64,000 bases of DNA from Adenophora triphylla var. japonica (taxonomy: Eukaryota > Streptophyta > Magnoliopsida > Asterales > Campanulaceae): assembly GCA_022495995.1 (NCBI GenBank), contig JAFEMH010000074.1, forward strand, positions 310,001 through 374,000. The letters are read 5' to 3'. Position 1 is the stretch's first letter, and the number at the start of each line of letters is the position of its first letter. The translations under genes and the position numbers were made by a program. Under the pieces are notes generated by a model, which did not search any database, was not told where the DNA came from, and saw only the letters and a program-made list of their open reading frames with translations. Shown one piece after another: positions 58,246 to 64,000 of the stretch.

Positions 58246-59839
58246 TGCAAGTGGGAGACTGTAGGTGTTAGTGCCCTAGGCCTATAGAGATAGACCTATT
58301 TGTAATGTCATTTTCATTTATATATGAGATTATTACTTTGATTATTATATATGTTTGCATGTTTACTTTAATAATCGTGTCCCTAATACTTATGAAGCAC
58401 TAGTATGAAGTCTAATGGATAATCATGTGATGATTATATGCATGGAGATGCACATTAGATTCATGGGTACTTGTTAGAGAACAAGGTACTGGACTTGACC
58501 CATTATGAGATTTATGTCATGGTCGAATGTCATAATTAAATCTCATATAGTCATATCATTGATATCCTTTCGACACGAGATTATCATTGTCTTCCACTCG
58601 ATGAATATTATGTTTGATATAGTTTAACGTTGTCTTTAACCTGATAACAATAAGGGCTATTATTGGCATGATATGATTCTTGTTGGGAAGAATGATAAGT
58701 CAAGATGGAAATTTGTCCCTCGTAAAGAGAGATGTTTGCTTGGCCACTCGTAAGTAAGATTGATGATGTACATGGCCATGTCCGAATGAATTAATGTGAT
58801 TAATTACATTCGATTGATCAATTTACTTAGTAACGAGAAAGCATTGAACAATATGAGTTGACGTGGACCATGACTCATGTTCAATATAACATCGTGTGAC
58901 AATGGGATTGTGATATGTTCTATGTAGGAAAATCGAACTTGATATTATATTATTTGGGTAGGCATGATGGCTTGCTAGAGTCCGCTCATGTCTTATGAGG
59001 ATCGATGTGATCGAACTCATTGCCAACATAATATAGTCCTATGGGGTCACACGCATCGAACGAATTGTCAAAAATGAGAATTATGGAATCTCGGGCTCAT
59101 GGGCGACCGCCTGGGTATGCCATGGGCGACCGCCCACAAGTCAATAGTTGGCTTTGGGCGAACGCTCAATGGTTATGGGCGACCGCTCATGATTATTCGA
59201 AAACTGTGCATTGGAGACTGTGCAGGTGGGCGACCGCCCATGCCCATGTGGGCGACCGCCCATAACGGATTTCGAATAAGGGTGAAAGCACTGGACAACT
59301 GTGCGACCGCCCATGCCTTGGTGGGCGACCGCCCATGTCCGTCTGGGCTGAAACCGGTTTTTGATTAGGGTTATTAATAGGGTATAATATTTATAATGTA
59401 TAAATACTATCCCTCTTCAACCCTAGCAAATTAAGTGACGAAAATTGGGTTTATAGAAACACCAATTGAGAGATTTCAATTGAGAATTGAAAATCAAAAC
59501 TACACCAATTCCATAATACCTTATAGATTGAAAGGAGTTTCAATCAGGGATCTAGCAATCTACCTTAGAATTGTTCTAGGGTTCGTTCATCGCGTGGATA
59601 CACATAGAGGATCTTCGCTATTCAAGATCTTTCGTTCGTGATTCATTGATCGTTCATCGAGGATTCATAAGATCAACAATCTGGAGTTGGAACGCGTTTA
59701 TCAAGGACAAAAGCATTCAAGGTTGGTATTTCTATTTCATCTTTCTTAATTATTCATCTAGAACGGATTCTAGGGCTTGGGGTTTTTCGAGTTATTGCAT
59801 TATTCCGCTGCGCATGGACCCTCGAAACCCAACACAATG

Positions 59840-60690
59840 ACCTTGAGAGGATGATCGTTTCCCAAGCGAACAACCCCAAAATCACCCGGAACATACTGCT
59901 CCATTCTTTCTGCACTGGTGCATGAATGAAACGTCGAGCCTGAATCCAAAACCCACGAATCTGAATCAAGCTCCCACCCAAGATTAATACGTCGCCATCT
60001 CCTCAAGAACATTCAATTCCTTCGCTCTGCCTGACCGCTTCGGACAACTTCTCCTAAAGTGCCCCTTCTCCCCACAATCATAGCAAGTAATCACCTTCTT
60101 GCCACCCTTACTCTTTTCACCGACATTTAGTGCTAGCCCCGATGTCCCACCCTTGCTCTTCCTACGAATTTCTTCGCCAAGAATCACATCAACGACATCC
60201 GCAAACTTCAGCTTCACTTTTCCTGTTGAAACGTTAACTGCTATCGCAGTCGTATCCCAACTTTCCGGCAAAGAAGAAAGTAAAATCAACGCTAGTACCT
60301 CGTCATCAAGAGTAACAGCCACGGAAGACAGTTGGGTCGCAGTAGATTTGAATTCACTTATATGCACCATCCGTATGTTCAACAGCTTCCTCATCAGATG
60401 AGCCTTGTTCGCCGCCGATGGTGCCTCGTACATGCTCACCAACATCTGTAACATCTCCATGGTAGTCTTCGCCTCCAAAACATTCTTCGCCACATCCTTG
60501 GTCAACGTTTGCCTAACAAGCCCTAACGCTTTTCGATCCAAGATTTCGAATTTTGCTTCCTCTATGTCCGCCGACTTTTCTTTTAATGGTAGATACAAAT
60601 CCTTGTTCCACAGAACATCCTCGATTTGTGTTTCCAAAAATTGAAATCCGTCCCATCAAACTTTTCGATCAACACCTTATTACCATCCTC
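59840..60690 (-). pseudogene. Copia gag-protease of the non-autonomous element
   Basis: A 217-codon frame (59984-60637) has a UBN2-type gag (DRKALGLVRQTLTKDVAKNV) and the knuckle CYDCGEKGHFRRSC. A shift near 59990 leads to the protease WVLDSGSTFHS, in which DSGS is intact. The true gag start lies upstream of 60637 in another frame (about 60690). The frame is then cut by the nested element. Confidence 0.82.
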
Positions 60691-61341
60691 CAAAGCTCCC
60701 AAGAAATCCATAGCAAAAGACCAGCCAACCAATGATTCGACAAAACCAAGGGCTCTGATACCAGTTGTTGTGAATTACCGCAGCGGAACAGATCCAAGCT
60801 AGGAGTAATAATAAGAGCAACACACACGAAAAAGTAAATCACACACAAAGGAACACACAAGAATTGTTAACCCGGTTCGTTGCAACAACAACTACGTCCG
60901 GGGGCGCTACCAAGCCAAAATATTCACTATAATATTTTCCGATGTTACAATTTGTCTCTAGGCTATCACATGTATTTATAGGGAAACAATAAATCAAATC
61001 CTAGTAATAAAAGGATTCCTACTCAAGAAAGTAATCTTCTTTCTTCACAAGTCCTTCAAAATATTACTACCAAAAGGAATCACCAAGCAAGAGGAGATCT
61101 CGTCAAGATAGGAAACCAAATCAGCCCAAAATCGTGGCCAGCGCGGCCCGCAAGGCCCAAGGCCCGGCCCAGCCAACCCACACATGCGGTCAGCCGCACA
61201 TGCGGTCAGCCGCACATGCGGTCAGCCGCACAGCCAAAACCGCAAAACCCTTTTGCTCCGATGAATTTGAGCCCCATCTCACCAACTCCTCCGACCGCGG
61301 TTCAAATCCTTTATCCATGGTTTTGACTCCACATCCCAACA

Positions 61342-62460
61342 CCAGCCACATTTTGGGACATCTTTAGACTTTATTATTCTCTTTTCCAAGTTTTAAATAA
61401 GAAGACAAGGATTCAATCAAGGTTTTATTTATTATCTTTTATGGCTATTCATAGCTAAATTCTTGATTCGTGGATTTGGTGATTAACAATTGGATCTTTA
61501 TGCTAAGGTTTTAATTCTTTCTATCTCTTTCTCATTATTGTTCTTCTTAACATTTTCATTATTGTTCTTAGGCTTCAATTGTATGTTAAGATACTTTTGG
61601 AGGCAACGGCGCCAAAAATATGATGAAGGAAATCTCCCTCTTATTAAAATTACCTAACAATTACACTAGTTTATCAATGTAGTAATATGCACAATGCAAG
61701 GGTCGAATCCACATGGATTAAAGTGGAACAATTATATTTTATTAGTGTAGAAAAGTAATAAAAAATGGGGGTTTGATTGAGCAATTATTATCCTAAGAAA
61801 GCAAAAACAAAACAAGTAAAGAAATCAAGTAAGCAAAGGATTTATGGATTGAGGATCATAACAATTGTCTCTCTGTGCTATTTAAATCATATATAAGAAT
61901 TCAATCTCATTCAAGGGTTCGTTCACATAAATATATGGTTGGGACGTTTGGTGTGCGGATTGCAATCCTAATATCTCTATCTTGTTTATACCTTCTTGGT
62001 ATGTTGGTACAAACATTCAGGATATTCAATTTAAAATATAAGACATAAGAACCTAGATTCGTTTGACTCCTTCGTCTATTGTCAATTAAATCTAATCTTT
62101 TCAACAGTGGTCAATGTATAAATCAACCACGTGAGTGCAACGATTTATACTCAAATAAATTCAAAGGTCAAAATTATCTTAACATACAATTGAAGCCTAA
62201 GAACAATAATGAAGAATGTTAAAAAGAACAAGAATGAGAAAGAGATAGAGATAGAAAGAATTAAAACTTTAGCATAAAGATCCAATTGTTAATCACCCAA
62301 TCCACAAATCAAGAATTTAGTTATGAATAGCCATATACAAGATAATAAATAAAACCTTGATTGACTCCTTGTCTTCTTATTTACAACTTGATAAAGAGAA
62401 TAATAAAGTCTAAAGTAAAGATGTCCCAAAACGTGGCTAGAGTGTCTTATTTATACATGG
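61342..62460. repeat. Inverted pair of LTR-like segments with a primer site between
   Basis: The left arm (50780-50801 plus 61342-61600, + strand) and the right arm (62165-62460, - strand) are inverted copies: TATA box, CCAC(A/G)TTTTGGGACATC, GGTTTTATTTATTATCTT, GGCTTCAATTGTATGTTAAG. Beside the left arm, 61602-61614 reads on minus TGGCGCCGTTGCC, the tRNA-Asp primer-site core of some gypsy elements. So the minus strand looks like LTR (62460-61615) plus primer site, fused head-on to a second LTR. No coding sequence. Confidence 0.6.
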
Positions 62461-62752
62461 GATTTCCTGAAACACTACTGCTGCATCCTCAACAGCCTTC
62501 AAATTTGCATACAAATCAATCAAAGCACTACCCACGAACACACTAAACACCCATCCAGATTTGTTTACCAAACCCCACATTCTTAACCGAAGAACAAGCA
62601 GTTAAAGAACCACACAAAGCATACATATCTATAGGAACGCCATTAACGTACATAAAAGAAAAGGTCTTGAGAGCTAAAGAAGGATACCCCTCGTGACAGA
62701 AACAAGAAATGATTGAATTGAAGGGTAATGGGTTTGTGGAATTGTTGAAGTT
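62461..62752 (-). pseudogene. PPR pseudogene, N-terminal part
   Basis: Inverted copy of about 6490-6790 of the PPR gene, including counterparts of FNSFISCFCHNG, NGVPIDTYALCGSL, KNVGFGKQIH and GSALIDLYAKLEAVEDAAVV with small deletions. It stops near the GTGTTT(C/G)AGGAAAT word. With 49253-50318 it forms one broken gene; about 15-20 bases of coding sequence are lost at the split. The first ~80 codons have no counterpart to the right. Confidence 0.85.
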
Positions 62753-63640
62753 TTCCCAAAATATTAAACACTCAATACTATACTAGATACGCCACCTTTA
62801 TTCTTATTTTACCCTTTAAAATCTCTAAATAAATTAACAAAACATACACAAAATATGGATTCCAACATCTCACCATACCCACCCAATTCATTATTCTAGT
62901 AAATGAAAACAATTTGTAGCCTTTGAAGAAATTGCCTTAGTCTCATGATGTCCACTATAGTTTATTTCGGAATTTAGTATTTCAACTGTCACGAGGAAGA
63001 ATGACGTAAAATATATTTTTGATGCCCTGTGATTTTGAGTGATTGGGCCGGCTCATTGATATTTGAATACGTTGGAATAACTATTACACAATGAAATGGA
63101 AAATACAGAAAACTAATTTAAAACAGAAATATAAAAGAAAAGAGAAGAAAATGGATTTGTCGTTGAAGTCCGAGTCGTGTGACATCACTCTCCTTAAGAC
63201 AAATTTCGCCCCCTCACCACGTTGTGCTTGAGATTGTACGGAACGATTGCCTCCCAGGATGAAACGGATTAACCGGACGGTGGTTGCACAATAATACCTC
63301 GGGCGAACTGAAGTCAAATGCTTGGACGATATCACCACAAATGCAATGCAAGAGGCCAAGAGAAAGATTATCAATATGCTGCGAAAATGATAGTAGAGAG
63401 AATCTGGAGATTTTGTGTGTTGTGTTCTTGTTATTGTTGTTCTTCCTTGTTATATCAACCAAGGGAAAATAAAACTGCCAGAAATTAAAACAATGTTTTA
63501 ATTTCCTTCATCAATACCATTATTGAAATAAATTCAATCAATTAGCTCATAATGCAAGACAGTTACACAACCCTTTGAGTCCTTGTGGCAGTTACACATT
63601 TATGTGAAATCATTAGGAACATTTCTGGCTCAGAACAGTT
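62753..63640. other. AT-rich region without recognised gene
   Basis: Nothing recognisable: small frames on both strands lack known motifs. Confidence 0.3.
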
Positions 63641-63659
63641 TCAGCGTATGCAGCTGCTG

Positions 63660-64000
63660 GGAACGAGGCGCCCGCCTCGTGGAGTGTCTCAATGGGGCGG
63701 CACCTACTGGCCTCCAGGCGGCCGCATCGCACTGGTCCAGGCGCCCGCCTCACTTTGGTTCAACTGGGCAGCCTTGGTCTGCATTCCAGGCGTCCGCATG
63801 GGTCAGGTCCAGGCGTCCGCCTCACTGTGGGCTCGCGCGGACAGGCTATTTCGAAGCTACATTCGTGTCCGCAGGACGCGCATGCACATGAGTTCGGTAG
63901 CCCGAAGCCTATTTCGGTCCATGATTTGCACCCCCCCTGCGCACCTGTGCGCGAGAGAGAGCCTCTATGTACCACAATCTTACTCCCTACTAAAGTGTAG
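63660..64000. repeat. GC-rich motif array at window end, probable LTR
   Basis: Contains GAGGCGCCCGCCTCG, CCAGGCGGCCGCATCG, CCAGGCGCCCGCCTCA, CCAGGCGTCCGCATGG and CCAGGCGTCCGCCTCA, each 30-60 bp apart. The same words, in either orientation, occur in the LTRs at 26.8, 31.4 and 36.2 kb. Likely the U3 of another LTR element that continues past 64000; no end seen. Confidence 0.5.

Larger units (their letters stand above)
52063..59834 (+). mobile_element. Decayed copia LTR retrotransposon (nested)
   Basis: LTRs at 52063-53599 (1537 bp) and 58260-59834 (1575 bp), ends TGTAGGTG and CCCAACA, TSD CAATG at 52058-52062 and 59835-59839. Primer site GGTATCGAGCCC is the initiator tRNA-Met site with one base missing. 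Purine tract AAGTGGGAGAC precedes the 3' LTR. The LTRs are almost identical apart from a 38-bp gain of one more GC-rich repeat in the right one, although the interior is riddled with stops. Confidence 0.93.
50802..61341 (-). mobile_element. Non-autonomous copia element (gag-protease only) with a nested copia
   Basis: LTRs at 60766-61341 (5', 576 bp) and 50802-51375 (3', 574 bp), ends TGTTGGGATG and TTCACAACA, TSD CCAGC on both sides. Primer site TGGTATCAGAGCC beside the 5' LTR. After removal of the nested element (52063-59834) it is about 2.76 kb and codes only gag, knuckle, protease and a pre-integrase start. LTR U3 has repeated CATGCGGTCAGCCGCA words before the TATA box (51008-51016). This is a second family of the same reduced design as the elements at 26720 and 37272. 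Confidence 0.93.

Noticed and set aside
63583..64000. Two overlapping ~100-codon plus-strand frames at the window end
   Set aside because: They run through the GC-rich motif array; composition follows the repeat and no domain is visible. One is cut by the window end.

Overview
This is plant nuclear DNA, almost certainly from a eudicot. It holds a tandem cluster of single-exon SAUR (small auxin-up RNA) genes, an intronless pentatricopeptide-repeat (PPR) gene, a tRNA-Arg(ACG), Stowaway-type MITEs with CTCCCTCCGTCC ends, an Au-like SINE, and many nested Ty1/copia and Ty3/gypsy LTR retrotransposons. An asterid such as a member of Lamiales is a guess from general impression only; the sequence does not fix the species.

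Layout. 1-5404: 5' part of a minus-strand Ty3/gypsy (Tat-like) element with one LTR. 5592-5862: MITE. 6238-7680: intact PPR gene. 9.3-20.7 kb: six SAUR genes on + in repeated units, four of type A (100 aa) and two of type B (94 aa), followed by a locus at 21.9-22.4 kb that kept its promoter and 3' region but lost its coding sequence. 22669-26120: Mutator-like element with long inverted ends, itself hit by a MITE, a hAT-like element and an odd GATATCC-rich element. 26720-29401: short gag-protease-only copia element. 30516: a seventh SAUR. 31229-36440: copia element inside a MITE. 36579-44126: another copia element, interrupted in its RNase H by a second copy of the short gag-protease family (37272-39951). 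44.2-45.1 kb: two tRNA-Arg copies, one degenerate. 45.7-50.3 kb: two SAUR genes on -, a broken SAUR, and the C-terminal half of a PPR pseudogene with an Au-like SINE in it. 50.3-62.46 kb: stacked LTR elements that split this PPR pseudogene; its N-terminal half resumes at 62461-62752. 63.6-64.0 kb: GC-rich motif-bearing LTR-like sequence running out of the window.

The gene order PPR, SAUR-A, SAUR-B on + at the left is mirrored on - at the right, so the window spans a large inverted segmental duplication whose right arm decayed and filled with transposons. Target-site duplications (TSDs) and paralogous empty sites give the order of many insertions.

The functional host genes are the SAURs (short auxin-responsive growth proteins; most type A copies have TGTCTC and a TATA box upstream), one organellar-RNA-type PPR protein and one tRNA. 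The most unusual signal is a short GC-rich motif, roughly GGCGGNCGC(C/A), repeated upstream of the TATA box in the LTRs of several retrotransposon families that otherwise look unrelated. All comparisons were made by eye; no alignments or database searches were run.
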